This document shows positions 27,380 through 36,649 of a DNA stretch of 64,000 nucleotides, piece after piece. Source of the DNA: Massilia oculi (GTDB lineage Bacteria; Pseudomonadota; Gammaproteobacteria; Burkholderiales; Burkholderiaceae_D); assembly GCF_003143515.1 (NCBI RefSeq), contig NZ_CP029343.1:5084001-5148000 (forward strand). The letters run 5' to 3'. Made by a program: the position numbers and the translations under genes. Numbering within the stretch: position 1 is the stretch's first letter; every line of letters begins with the position of its first letter. Below the pieces are notes generated by a model. That model worked only from the letters and a program-made list of their open reading frames with translations, was not told the origin of the DNA and searched no databases.

Positions 27380-29865
27380 TCAACAACAGCCCGATGACCC
27401 GGACCCGCACCACCCCGTTCCAGCCCATCCTGCGTGGCGTGTGCCTGGCCCTTGCCGCCTGCCTGCTGCCGCTGTCCGCCATCGATGCGACGGCTGCCAG
27501 CGCACCTGCCAAGGCTGCCGTCGCCGTCGGCACGACGCCGGTGAACACCTTCATCGGCACCCAGGACGAAGGCAATACCTTCCCCGGCGCCTCGGCCCCG
27601 TTCGGCATGATCCAGGTCAGCCCGATCGCCGACCACTACGCCGGCTACCGCTACACCGACAAGAAGATCCGCGGCTTCGGCCATTCCTTCATCTCCGGCG
27701 CCGGCTGCTGGGAACAGGGCGGGCAGCTGTCGGTGCTGCCGGTCACCGGCACCATCGGCCCCGGCGGCGACTTCGACACCGCCAAGAAGGGCGCGTTCGA
27801 CCACAAGCAGTACGCCGCCGAGTACACGCATGACGGCGAAGTCGGCCAGGCCGGCTACTACAAGGTCAAGCTGACCAGCTACGGCGGCATCACGGCCGAG
27901 GCCACCGCGCTGACCCGCGCCGCCGCCGAGCGCTATACCTATGCGCCCGGGACGAAGACCGGCCACGTGCTGCTCAACCTGGGCCAGGCCAACGAGCGCC
28001 ATTCGGTCATCGGCAGCGAAGTGAAGATCGTGGGCGACCGCAGTGTCGAGGGCCGTATCGTCACCAGGAGCTTCTGCGGCGGCGCCAAATACACGACCTG
28101 GTTCCGCATGGAGTTCGACCAGCCGTTCGCCAAGCGCGGCATCTGGGACGACCGCGCCGGCTGGCCCGACGTCGACGGCCCGAGCCAGCAGGGCGAGGCC
28201 AAGCCGCACGGCGTGTGGCTGAGCTTCGACCTCAAGGCTGGCCAGGCGGTGACCGCCGTCAGCGCGATCTCGCACGTCGATGCCGAAGGCGCGCGCATCA
28301 ACCTGAAGGCCGAGGGCATGGAAGGTGGCAAGCCGATGACCTTCGACGCCATGAAGGCCAAGGCCCAGGCCAACTGGCAGCGCGAGCTGGCCAGCGTGCG
28401 CATCGAAGGCGGCAGCAAGGACGACCGCACCGTGTTCTACACCGCGCTGTACCACGCCTTGCTCCAGCCGCTGACCGGCAACGACGCCGACGGCCGCTAC
28501 CGCGGCTACGATGACAAGATCCACACCGCGAAGGACTGGACCTACTACGAGTTCTTCTCGCTGTGGGACACCTACCGCGCCCAGAACCAGATGCTGGCGC
28601 TGCTGCGTCCGGAGCGCGCGAGCGACATCGCGACCTCGGTGCTCAAGATCCGCGAGCAGGGCGGCTGGCTGCCACGCTGGGGCTACGCCAACTTCGAGAC
28701 CAACATCATGACCGGCGACCCGGTCACGCCGTTCCTGGTCGACCTGTGGCGCTTCGGCGCACTGAAGGGCCGCGAGGCCGAGGCCTATGCCGCGCTGCGC
28801 GAGAACGCCTTCGGCGTGCCGGCCCACGGCATCCGTCCGCAAGGCCGTTCGGGCAACCCGAGCTACCTGAAGCAGGGCTTCGTGCAGTACGACCGCAGCT
28901 TCATCTCGAAGGGCATGGACACCGACCCGCACCACGGCGCTTCGGCGACGCTCGAATACGCGGCGGCCGACGGCGCGCTGGCCGGCATGGCCCAGGCGCT
29001 CGGCCATCTGGATGATGCGAAAGTGCTGGCGCAGCGCGCGCTGAACTGGAAGACGCTCTGGGACCCGAGCGTGGTCGACGCCGAGACCGGCCAGAAAGGC
29101 TTCCCGCGTCCGCGCCTGCTGGACGGCAGCTGGTTCGGCGACGTCGGCAGCGGCTACGATCCGCGCGGCGACCACGGCTTCCATGAGGGCACGGCCTGGC
29201 AATACCAGTGGCTGGTGCCGCAGGACGTGCCTGGCCTGGCCGCCGCGATGGGCGGCGTGGGGCCGGCGCTTGGCCGCCTGGACCAGTTCTTCGACTATCC
29301 GGCGGTGCTGGCCGACCCGAACGCGGTGCGCAAGTCGTGGGTGGTGGGGCCGTACAGCTATTACGCCCAGTTCCGCTACAACCCGAACAACGAGCCCGAC
29401 CTGCACGCGCCATGGATGTATACCCTGATGGGCCAGCCGTGGAAGACCACCACCGTGGTGCGCGCGGCCGAGACGCTGTTCACCAACGGTCCCGGCGGCG
29501 TGACCGGCAACGACGACCTGGGCACGATGTCGGCCTGGTACCTGTTCAGCGCCCTGGGCATGTATCCGGACATGCCGGGCAGCGGCCGCTTCCTGCTGCA
29601 TGCGCCGCGCTTCGTTAAGGCCGAGATCGACCTGCCGCAAGGCCGCATCCTGCGCATCGAGGCGCCGGGCGCCAGGCCGGGCGAGCGCCGCTTCGTCAAG
29701 TCGGTGAACTACGGCGGCCGCGCGGTGGAGCGCGTGTGGCTGGATTGGGAGCAGCTGCAGTCGGCGGGCACGCTGAAGTACCAGCTCACCACCCAGCCGG
29801 ACACCAAAGGCTGGGGCACGCGGGCGCGTGACCTGCCGCGCCCACCGGCAGGTGTCGCCAACTAA
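27376..29865 (+). CDS. Second GH92 alpha-mannosidase, secreted
   Basis: Family 92 exo-alpha-mannosidase of 829 residues, with a signal peptide instead of a lipobox, so probably periplasmic. The start is GTG 27376, with an AAGGAGA site 6 bases away and its TGA overlap with the kinase gene. The N-terminal domain begins VNTFIGTQDEGNTFPGASAP, the usual GH92 opening. Later come YYEFFSLWDTYRAQNQML, GFHEGTAWQYQWLVPQD and NNEPDLHAPWMY. The calcium and catalytic-base region is GNDDLGTMSAWYLFSALGMYP with D713/D714. It differs strongly from the first GH92 in sequence, length and predicted location, so the two may cleave different linkages. Confidence 0.92.
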   Translation: MINNSPMTRTRTTPFQPILRGVCLALAACLLPLSAIDATAASAPAKAAVAVGTTPVNTFIGTQDEGNTFPGASAPFGMIQVSPIADHYAGYRYTDKKIRGFGHSFISGAGCWEQGGQLSVLPVTGTIGPGGDFDTAKKGAFDHKQYAAEYTHDGEVGQAGYYKVKLTSYGGITAEATALTRAAAERYTYAPGTKTGHVLLNLGQANERHSVIGSEVKIVGDRSVEGRIVTRSFCGGAKYTTWFRMEFDQPFAKRGIWDDRAGWPDVDGPSQQGEAKPHGVWLSFDLKAGQAVTAVSAISHVDAEGARINLKAEGMEGGKPMTFDAMKAKAQANWQRELASVRIEGGSKDDRTVFYTALYHALLQPLTGNDADGRYRGYDDKIHTAKDWTYYEFFSLWDTYRAQNQMLALLRPERASDIATSVLKIREQGGWLPRWGYANFETNIMTGDPVTPFLVDLWRFGALKGREAEAYAALRENAFGVPAHGIRPQGRSGNPSYLKQGFVQYDRSFISKGMDTDPHHGASATLEYAAADGALAGMAQALGHLDDAKVLAQRALNWKTLWDPSVVDAETGQKGFPRPRLLDGSWFGDVGSGYDPRGDHGFHEGTAWQYQWLVPQDVPGLAAAMGGVGPALGRLDQFFDYPAVLADPNAVRKSWVVGPYSYYAQFRYNPNNEPDLHAPWMYTLMGQPWKTTTVVRAAETLFTNGPGGVTGNDDLGTMSAWYLFSALGMYPDMPGSGRFLLHAPRFVKAEIDLPQGRILRIEAPGARPGERRFVKSVNYGGRAVERVWLDWEQLQSAGTLKYQLTTQPDTKGWGTRARDLPRPPAGVAN

Positions 29866-29896
29866 GCACTCGTCGCGAAAATAATCAGGAGACAGC

Positions 29897-31183
29897 ATGG
29901 CCAACATGCCATACAAGGCGGCGCCAGCCGCCCAGAACCAGGGCGCGGCGACGCAGCTGGACAGCAATACGAGCGCGCTCGTCATCGTGACGATCCTGTT
30001 CTTCATGTGGGGGCTGATCACGTCGCTCAACGACGTCCTGATTCCGCACCTGAAGGCGGTCTACACCCTGACCTACGTGCAGGCGATGCTGGTGCAGTTC
30101 TGCTTCTTCGGCGCCTACGCCATCGTGTCGCTGCCGGCCGGTGCGCTGATCCGCCGCATCGGCTACCAGAAGGGGGCGGTGGCCGGACTGCTGGTCGCCG
30201 CCGCCGGCTGCACGCTGTTCTATCCGGCCTCGTTCGGCGGCTACGGCCTGTTCCTGCTGGCGCTGTTCGTGCTGGCCTCGGGCATCACGGTGCTGCAGGT
30301 GGCCGCGAACCCGTACGTGGCGGTGCTCGGCCCGGCGCGCACGGCATCGAGCCGCCTGACCCTGACCCAGGCCTTCAATTCGCTGGGCACCACGATCGGA
30401 CCGGCCGTCGGCGGCCTCTTGATCCTGTCGGCCGCGGGGACGGTTGCGGTAGCCGGTGTCGATACGGTAGCCGAGGCGGCGGCCGAAGCGGCGTCGGTGC
30501 GCGGCCCCTACCTGGTGCTGGCCGGCGTGCTGGTCATGCTGGCGGTGCTGTTCCGGCTGGCGCGCCTGCCGGCAATCGCCGATACCGACGACGCGCCGCT
30601 GGCGGGCGAAAGCCAGGGTTCGGCGCTGGCGCACCGCCACCTGGTGCTGGGCGCGATCGGCATCTTCCTGTACGTGGGGGCCGAAGTGAGCATCGGCAGC
30701 TTCCTGATCAACTTCATCGGCGAGCCGCACATCGCCGGCCTGTCGCATGCCGACGCCGCCCACTACGTCAGCATCTACTGGGGCGGGGCGATGATCGGAC
30801 GCTTCATCGGCTTCGCCGTGATGCGCGTGGTCAGCCCGGGCAAGACGCTGGCCTTCAATTCGCTGGCGGCGATCGCGCTGGTGCTGGTGGCGACTTTCAC
30901 CGAAGGCGACCTGGCCATGTGGGCGATCCTGGCCGTCGGCCTGTGCAATTCGATCATGTTCCCGACCATCTTCAGCATGGCGCTGCATGGCCTGGGCAGG
31001 CACACCGGCCAGGCCTCCGGCATCCTGTGCATGGCGATTGTCGGCGGGGCGCTGGTGCCGTTCGCGCAAGGGGCGCTGGCGGACTCGTTCAACGTGCAGG
31101 TATCGTTCCTGCTGCCGGCGGCGTGCTATGCGTTCGTCTTGTACTTCGGCGCCAGGTACGCGTCGATGTACACCGCAAAATAA
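29897..31183 (+). CDS. FucP/GluP-type MFS sugar permease
   Basis: Inner-membrane sugar:proton symporter of 428 residues with about 12 helices, of the fucose/glucose-galactose permease family. Typical segments are [52 protein letters not shown] and [17 protein letters not shown]. Last gene of the run that starts with the LacI regulator, 31 bases after the GH92 gene, with an AGGAGA site before the ATG. It most likely carries free mannose into the cytoplasm for the isomerase. A strong terminator follows. Confidence 0.9.
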   Translation: MANMPYKAAPAAQNQGAATQLDSNTSALVIVTILFFMWGLITSLNDVLIPHLKAVYTLTYVQAMLVQFCFFGAYAIVSLPAGALIRRIGYQKGAVAGLLVAAAGCTLFYPASFGGYGLFLLALFVLASGITVLQVAANPYVAVLGPARTASSRLTLTQAFNSLGTTIGPAVGGLLILSAAGTVAVAGVDTVAEAAAEAASVRGPYLVLAGVLVMLAVLFRLARLPAIADTDDAPLAGESQGSALAHRHLVLGAIGIFLYVGAEVSIGSFLINFIGEPHIAGLSHADAAHYVSIYWGGAMIGRFIGFAVMRVVSPGKTLAFNSLAAIALVLVATFTEGDLAMWAILAVGLCNSIMFPTIFSMALHGLGRHTGQASGILCMAIVGGALVPFAQGALADSFNVQVSFLLPAACYAFVLYFGARYASMYTAK

Positions 31184-31189
31184 AAAAAT

Positions 31190-31214
31190 ACGGCGCCGGG
31201 TCCCCCGGCGCCGT
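31190..31214. terminator. Bidirectional intrinsic terminator
   Basis: ACGGCGCCGGG pairs with CCCGGCGCCGT (11 base pairs) over a TCC loop. An A-run precedes it and TTTCACTTCC follows. It sits between the convergent permease (stop 31183) and receptor (stop 31228) genes; the A-run gives a U-run for the minus-strand transcript. Confidence 0.85.
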
Positions 31215-31227
31215 TTCACTTCCTGCC

Positions 31228-34014
31228 TCAGTTGAACGCGTAATTCACGCTGGCATAGAAGCGCCGCCCGCGCGGATCGGTATAGCTCGGATCGTAGCCG
31301 GACAGGAAGAAGTAGGCCTGGTTCGAATACGGCGGGCTCTCGTCGAACAGGTTCTGCACGCCCGCACGCAGCTTCAGGCGCGGCGTCGCCTGATACGCCG
31401 CCGACAGATCCCACAGCGAGTACGACTTGACGTTGTTGGCCGCCACCACCGAACCGTCGTCGATATTGATCGCCGTGTTCTGGTCGTCGTAGCCGCTCGA
31501 CCAGGTGTTCTGCAGGCTGGCCGACACCGGGCCGCGCTCCCAGTCGAAGCTCACCGTATGGCGCCAGCGCTGCACCACGCCGTCGGTCACGAACTTGTTC
31601 AGGTTACTCACGAAGGCGTCGCCCGGCGCGTTCTGGATCTCGGACGACAGCACATAGGTGCCGTTCAGGCGTCCGCCAAGGCGGCCGATGGCCGTGTCGA
31701 CGCCGCGCACCGTGACCGCCAGGTCCAGGCCCTTGGCCACCTGGGCGCCGCGGTTTTCCTTGCGCAGCTCGATGTAGTCGATCACGTCGTCCTCGTCGCG
31801 GTACACCAGGCTCCCGTACTTGGCCAGGTTGCCCAGGATGATGTCGTCGCCGATCTCGCTGATCAAGTCGGTGCGCTTGATGTTCCAGTAGTCGAGCGAG
31901 GCGCTCACGTTGCGGCCTGCCGCGAACACGGCGCCGAAGGAGAACTGGCGGCTGCGCTCCGGCTTCAGGTCGGCGTTGCTGTAGCGGCGCGTATCCCAGT
32001 TGTCGGCGCAGTCGGCGTAGTTGTTCTCGACCGTGGCGCAATAGACCGGATCCGGCAGGGTGGCGGTGCTGCTGTAGACGGTAGGGCGGAACAGTTCCGT
32101 CATCGTCGGCGCGCGGAAGCCGCGGCCGGCCGAGGCCCGTACGAGCAAGGCGTCGGTCGGGCGGTAGGAGAGGCCGATCTTGGGGCTGGCCGCGCCGCCG
32201 ACCTGCTCGTAATGGTCGTAGCGCGCCGATAGCTGCGCTTCCCACTGCTTGGCGAACGGCACCAGCACTTCGCCGTACAGTCCGGCGACGTCGCGCTTGT
32301 CGCTGGTGGCGCGGCCGCCTTCCGGCGCGGCGTCGTTGTTGATGTTGTCGGACAGGAGCAGGGCGGACGGGGTAAAGTTGTTCTTCTCGCGCCGCACCTC
32401 GCCGCCGATGGCCACGGCCAGCTCGCCGCCCGCCAGCGGCATGAGCGCGCGCGAGAACTTGAAGTCGAGCGCGTCGAGGGTGCCGCGCGCACGGCGCACG
32501 ACGTCGTCGACCTGGATGCTGTCGATCAGGGCGCGGCCCTCGGGGCTGGACGGGCCGAACGGGTTGATGCGGCCGTCCAGGATCCCTTCCATCAGCTCGT
32601 TGTACAGCACGTAGCCATTGGTGTCGCGGTCCTTGACCGTGTTGACGCTGTGATTGTAGGCGGTGTCGTAGTCCCAGCCGCCCACCGTGCCGCTCACGCC
32701 AACCACGAAGCGCATGCCTTCGCTGGTCAGTTCGCTAGTGCGCTGGCCGGCTTCGGACAGGCGCATGCGCAGTTCCAGTTCGCCCGGATAGTCGTCGTCG
32801 AGCTCATCGAGGCCGGTGCCGGCCAGTTGCGGCACCAGCCGATAGTCGATATAGCCCGTCACGCGCGCCGACGAACCGGTGTAATAGGACTTGGCGCGGC
32901 TGAGCGCGACCTCGGCATAGGCCTGGTGGCCGCCGCCGAGCTTCAGGACGCCGCGGCTGAGCAGGCTCGCCTTTTCCGTCTTCGGATACAGCTCGGTGTC
33001 GCCCATGTAGTTATAGGTGCAGGCATCGACGCCGCCGGTGCCGTCGGGCAGGTAGACATTGGCCGGCGGCGCGCAGTCGGGCGCCGACAGGTTGATCAGG
33101 CGGTTGGTGATCGGGCGGCCGTTGATGGTGAAGCCCAGTTCCTGCAGGTGGTCGCGCTGGTTCGAGGTCAGGCGGATGTTGGCCGGGCCGGTATAGCCCG
33201 ACAGCAGGTGGCCCAGGCGTTCCTCGACCCGCAGGCCGGGGATGAAGCTGCGCTGCGAAGTATTGAGCGCGTTGGTGCGCTGGAAGTCGGCCACCGCGAA
33301 CACATTGTAGCCGTCGCGTTCGAGGTCGCCCTTGCCGGCGCTGATGCTGGCGGTGCGCTTGCCGGCGCCGCCTTCGTCGGTGGTGCTGCCGTAGGCGTTC
33401 AGTTCCAGGCCCTGGAAGTCCTTGCGGGTGATGAAGTTGATGACGCCGCCGATCGCATCGGTGCCGTACAGCGCGGAGGCGCCGTCCAGCAGCACCTCGA
33501 CCCGCTCCAGCGCGGCGGCCGGGATGTTGTTCAGGTCGACGCCGCTGTCGTCGCCGGGCGAGGCGAAGTTGGCCATGCGCCGCCCATTGAGCAGGACCAG
33601 GGTCGACGAGGTACCGATGCCGCGCAGGTTGGCGCTGTTGAAGCCGCGCTGGTCGCCGCCGACATTGATGCTGGCGCCGTCGGTCAGGCCGCCCACGTTG
33701 GCCGAGACACGGGCCATGAGTTCGGAGGCGGTGGTCACGCCCGCCTTCTCGATCTCGGCGCGCGAGACGATCTGCACCGGCAGGGCGGTTTCCGCCTGCA
33801 CCCGGCGGATCGCGGAACCGGTGACTTCGACCTTCGGCATGTCGGCCGGCGCCGCCGTCGGCGTTGGCGTGGTCGCTGCCGCCGGCGCTTCCTGGGCCAG
33901 CACATTGCCCGATACCCCCGCCGATACCCCCGCCGACACGCCCGCCGCCATCCAGGCGCCCGCCAGCAGCGCGCCGCGCACGGCGCGCGCCGCCGCCTTC
34001 AACTTCATCTTCAT
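31228..34014 (-). CDS. TonB-dependent receptor
   Basis: Outer-membrane receptor of 928 residues. The signal region contains the tandem AGVSAGVSAGVSG before VLAQ, a small internal duplication. The plug shows KVEVTGSAIRRVQAETALPV, NLRGIGTSSTLVLLNGRRM, and LERVEVLLDGASALYGTDAI with GGVINFITRK. This style belongs to the large receptor group seen with peptides, nucleosides or sugars in xanthomonads and sphingomonads, not to siderophore receptors, and no Fur box is present. The barrel ends RFYASVNYAFN. The start ATG has an AGGGA site. It converges with the mannose permease but is transcribed alone, so a link to the glycan locus is unproven. Confidence 0.9.
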   Translation of the reverse strand: MKMKLKAAARAVRGALLAGAWMAAGVSAGVSAGVSGNVLAQEAPAAATTPTPTAAPADMPKVEVTGSAIRRVQAETALPVQIVSRAEIEKAGVTTASELMARVSANVGGLTDGASINVGGDQRGFNSANLRGIGTSSTLVLLNGRRMANFASPGDDSGVDLNNIPAAALERVEVLLDGASALYGTDAIGGVINFITRKDFQGLELNAYGSTTDEGGAGKRTASISAGKGDLERDGYNVFAVADFQRTNALNTSQRSFIPGLRVEERLGHLLSGYTGPANIRLTSNQRDHLQELGFTINGRPITNRLINLSAPDCAPPANVYLPDGTGGVDACTYNYMGDTELYPKTEKASLLSRGVLKLGGGHQAYAEVALSRAKSYYTGSSARVTGYIDYRLVPQLAGTGLDELDDDYPGELELRMRLSEAGQRTSELTSEGMRFVVGVSGTVGGWDYDTAYNHSVNTVKDRDTNGYVLYNELMEGILDGRINPFGPSSPEGRALIDSIQVDDVVRRARGTLDALDFKFSRALMPLAGGELAVAIGGEVRREKNNFTPSALLLSDNINNDAAPEGGRATSDKRDVAGLYGEVLVPFAKQWEAQLSARYDHYEQVGGAASPKIGLSYRPTDALLVRASAGRGFRAPTMTELFRPTVYSSTATLPDPVYCATVENNYADCADNWDTRRYSNADLKPERSRQFSFGAVFAAGRNVSASLDYWNIKRTDLISEIGDDIILGNLAKYGSLVYRDEDDVIDYIELRKENRGAQVAKGLDLAVTVRGVDTAIGRLGGRLNGTYVLSSEIQNAPGDAFVSNLNKFVTDGVVQRWRHTVSFDWERGPVSASLQNTWSSGYDDQNTAINIDDGSVVAANNVKSYSLWDLSAAYQATPRLKLRAGVQNLFDESPPYSNQAYFFLSGYDPSYTDPRGRRFYASVNYAFN

Positions 34015-34260
34015 CAGTTGTCCCTATGAAACTACGTCAATACCGAGGAGTGCAAACGCGTGGCGAGTAGTCATGACGACAATCGTTGCCGGACACGAGG
34101 GATGTTGCGCATCTGATACGCGTGCTGCCGATCCCGTTCGGTATTCCCTGAGGAGAAATAATGAATTGCGGCTTGCGCCGATTCCCTGCATTCGCATAAT
34201 TCATGAAAATGCTCCCACGACGAACGCGGCCGGACAGCCGCCATCCCGGGAGAACGCAGC
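34015..34260. other. Divergent promoter region
   Basis: About 245 bases between the receptor (minus) and oxidoreductase operon (plus). A 12-codon frame, MNCGLRRFPAFA (34161-34199), has an excellent ribosome site (AGGAGA, 4 bases) but leads nowhere obvious and is probably fortuitous or a leader peptide. No clear operator was seen. Confidence 0.4.
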
Positions 34261-35196
34261 ATGACGACTTCTGTTTACCATGACGGCGAACGCGCCGTGC
34301 AGCACAGCGCCGGAGAGGTCGGCATCGCCGACCGCAATGGCGTGGTCATCGCCGACACCATCCTGGGCGGCGCCCGGCCCTTCATCGGGAAGCAGTCGAT
34401 GGTGGTGCTGGCCAGCGTGGACGCCGACGGCGCGCCCTGGTCCACCGTCCTGTTCGGGCAGCCCGGCTTCGCCCATGCCGACAGCGCGACCCAGGTGACG
34501 GTCGACCTGCCGGCGGCGCTGCGCGACCCCGAGGAGCCGTTCTGGCGCAACATTGCGGCCAATCCGGCGATCGGCAGCCTGTTCATCGAACTCGGCTCGC
34601 GCCGCCGCTACCGCATCAATGGGGTCCTGGGACGCCTGGACGACGCGGGCTTCGACCTGGCCGTGCGCGAAGCCTATCCGAACTGCCCCAAATACATCCA
34701 GCGCCGCCAGCTGCGCCGCATCGATGCCGAGGCGGCGCCGGCCCTGCTGGGCGAGGGGGGCGCGCTGGACGACGCCAGCCGCGCCATCGTGCGCCGCGCC
34801 GACACCATTTTTGTCGCCAGCAACCACCGCGAGCGCGGCGCCGACGCCTCGCACCGCGGCGGCAGCCCCGGCTTTGTCCAGGTGATGGACGACACCCGGC
34901 TGCGCATTCCCGACTACAGCGGCAACAGCCTGTTCAACACCTTCGGCAACCTGACGGTCGATCCGCGGGTGGGCCTGTGCATTCCCGACTTCGAGGGCCA
35001 GCGCCTGCTGCAGCTGAGCGGCCGCGCACGCATCCTGCATGGCCAGGACGATCCGCACGGCCTGAGCGGCGGCACCGGGCGCTTCTGGGAAATCGCGATC
35101 GACCGCTGGCTGCTGCGCCGCGCGCCGCAGCGCCTGGACTGGGAATACCTGGACGCTTCGCCCTTCAACCCCGCGGTGGAGGTGGGCCATGCCTGA
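34261..35196 (+). CDS. Pyridoxamine 5'-phosphate oxidase-related FMN-binding protein
   Basis: Flavin-binding split-barrel (PPOX-class) protein of 311 residues. It has the two-part layout of large PPOX proteins: a first domain (KQSMVVLASVDADGAPWSTV) and a second with FVQVMDDTRLRIPDYSGNSL and FNTFGNLTVDPRVGLCIPDF, the flavin-contacting repeat. The function of these proteins is poorly known; many are fused or paired with PDR-type reductases, as here. The stop overlaps the reductase start by 8 bases, so the two are likely one functional unit. Confidence 0.85.
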   Translation: MTTSVYHDGERAVQHSAGEVGIADRNGVVIADTILGGARPFIGKQSMVVLASVDADGAPWSTVLFGQPGFAHADSATQVTVDLPAALRDPEEPFWRNIAANPAIGSLFIELGSRRRYRINGVLGRLDDAGFDLAVREAYPNCPKYIQRRQLRRIDAEAAPALLGEGGALDDASRAIVRRADTIFVASNHRERGADASHRGGSPGFVQVMDDTRLRIPDYSGNSLFNTFGNLTVDPRVGLCIPDFEGQRLLQLSGRARILHGQDDPHGLSGGTGRFWEIAIDRWLLRRAPQRLDWEYLDASPFNPAVEVGHA

Positions 35197-36136
35197 GCTG
35201 ACCCGCTACCGGATCGAGGCCGTCGTCCGCCATGGCCCCGCGGTCAAGGAGTTCCGCCTGGCGCCGGAAGACGGCGCGCCGCTGCCGCCCTGGCAGCCAG
35301 GAGCCCACGTCGAACTGGCATTCACCTCGCGCGCCGGCGTGCGTCACCGCAACGCCTATTCGGTGGTGGGCGAACTGGGCGGGATGCTGCGCATCGCGGT
35401 CCAGCGTGAGGACGGCGGGCGTGGCGGCTCGCGCGTGCTGCACGACGAATTCGAGCCCGGCATGACGCTCGAGGCCAGCCTGCCGCTGGACGCGTTCAAG
35501 CTGCATGTGGGCCGCACGCGCACGGTGCTGATCGCGGGCGGCATCGGCATCACGCCGATGCTGCCGATGGCGCGCGCGCTCGACGCGGCCGGCGCCAGCT
35601 ACCGGCTGCACTACCTGGCGCGCGACGCCGAACGGCTGGTCCTGGCCGACGACTGGACCGCCCTGGGCCTGGCGCGCGTCCAGACCCACCTCACGTCCAG
35701 CCAGGGCCGTCCCGACCTGGCAGGCCTGATCGGGCCGTGGGAAGAAGGTTGCGAGCTGCACGCCTGCGGGCCGTCGCTGCTGCTTGACGCGATCCGCGCC
35801 GCCGCGACGGCGCAGGGCTGGCCGCAGCAGCACGTCCGCTTCGAGAGCTTCGGCGCGCGCGCCCACGAAGAGGATGGTCCGCTGCAGGTCGTCCTGCGGC
35901 AGACGGGGATGACCCTCGACGTCGCGCCGGGCAAGTCGATCCTCGCTGCGATGATCGAGGCCGACGTATTCGTCTCCTACGAGTGCAAGCGCGGCGAATG
36001 CGGCAACTGCTATGCTGGCGTGGTGTCGGGCGAGCCGCTGCACCGCGACGTCTGCCTGAACGCGCAGCAGCGGGCAATCGGCATGACGCCCTGCGTTTCC
36101 TGGGCCAGGGGGCCGCTGCTGGAGCTCGATCTGTAA
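35189..36136 (+). CDS. PDR/VanB-family FMN oxidoreductase with 2Fe-2S ferredoxin domain
   Basis: Single-chain electron-transfer reductase of 315 residues: FMN-binding barrel (about 1-100, RNAYSVVGE), NAD(P)H domain (about 105-220, VLIAGGIGITPMLPMARAL and HACGPSLLLDAI), then a C-terminal plant-type ferredoxin with cysteine ligands C266, C271, C274 (CKRGECGNC) and C302. This is the layout of phthalate dioxygenase reductase and the VanB demethylase subunit. No Rieske oxygenase is adjacent; the overlapping PPOX-type gene is the only evident partner. It could supply electrons to an oxygenase encoded elsewhere. Confidence 0.9.
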   Translation: MPELTRYRIEAVVRHGPAVKEFRLAPEDGAPLPPWQPGAHVELAFTSRAGVRHRNAYSVVGELGGMLRIAVQREDGGRGGSRVLHDEFEPGMTLEASLPLDAFKLHVGRTRTVLIAGGIGITPMLPMARALDAAGASYRLHYLARDAERLVLADDWTALGLARVQTHLTSSQGRPDLAGLIGPWEEGCELHACGPSLLLDAIRAAATAQGWPQQHVRFESFGARAHEEDGPLQVVLRQTGMTLDVAPGKSILAAMIEADVFVSYECKRGECGNCYAGVVSGEPLHRDVCLNAQQRAIGMTPCVSWARGPLLELDL

Positions 36137-36169
36137 GCTGTCTTCCACTACCGACTGAAAGGCCTCACC

Positions 36170-36649
36170 ATGACAACGCCCACCGCAGTGCGTCCGCCGC
36201 TGCCGCCGTTCACCCGCGAATCCGCGATCGAAAAAGTGCGCCTGGCCGAAGACGGCTGGAATACGCGCGACGCCGCCAGGGTGTCGCTGGCCTACAGCCT
36301 GGACACCCGCTGGCGCAACCGCGCCGAATTCGCCGTCGGCCGCGACCAGGCGCGCGCCTTCCTCGAGCGCAAATGGAACAAGGAGCTCGAGTACCGCCTG
36401 ATCAAGGAGCTGTGGGCCTTCACCGAAAACCGCATCGCGGTGCGCTACGCCTACGAGAGCCGCGATGACTCGGGCAACTGGTACCGCTCGTATGGCAACG
36501 AGAACTGGGAATTCGGCCCGGACGGCCTGATGATCAACCGCTACGCCAGCATCAACGACATGCCGATCACGGAAGAAGAGCGCAAGTTCCGCTGGCCGCT
36601 GGGCCGTCGTCCGGACGATCATCCAGGGCTGTCCGACCTGGGCCTGTAA
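36170..36649 (+). CDS. DUF1348 / NTF2-like (SnoaL fold) protein
   Basis: Small cytosolic protein of 159 residues. Phrases such as [40 protein letters not shown] and [13 protein letters not shown] match the DUF1348 family, an NTF2-like cone fold often found beside oxidoreductases. The biochemical role of the family is unknown. It starts 33 bases after the reductase and is probably the third gene of that operon. Confidence 0.85.
   Translation: MTTPTAVRPPLPPFTRESAIEKVRLAEDGWNTRDAARVSLAYSLDTRWRNRAEFAVGRDQARAFLERKWNKELEYRLIKELWAFTENRIAVRYAYESRDDSGNWYRSYGNENWEFGPDGLMINRYASINDMPITEEERKFRWPLGRRPDDHPGLSDLGL

Noticed and set aside
31228..34014. Assigning this TonB receptor to the mannose locus
   Set aside because: It is convergent with the permease, separated by a strong terminator, of a different receptor subgroup, and lacks the shared operator motif.
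34161..34199. 12-codon frame with an excellent ribosome site before the PPOX-type gene
   Set aside because: No overlap with the next gene and no repeat or attenuator structure; kept only as a note in the intergenic entry.
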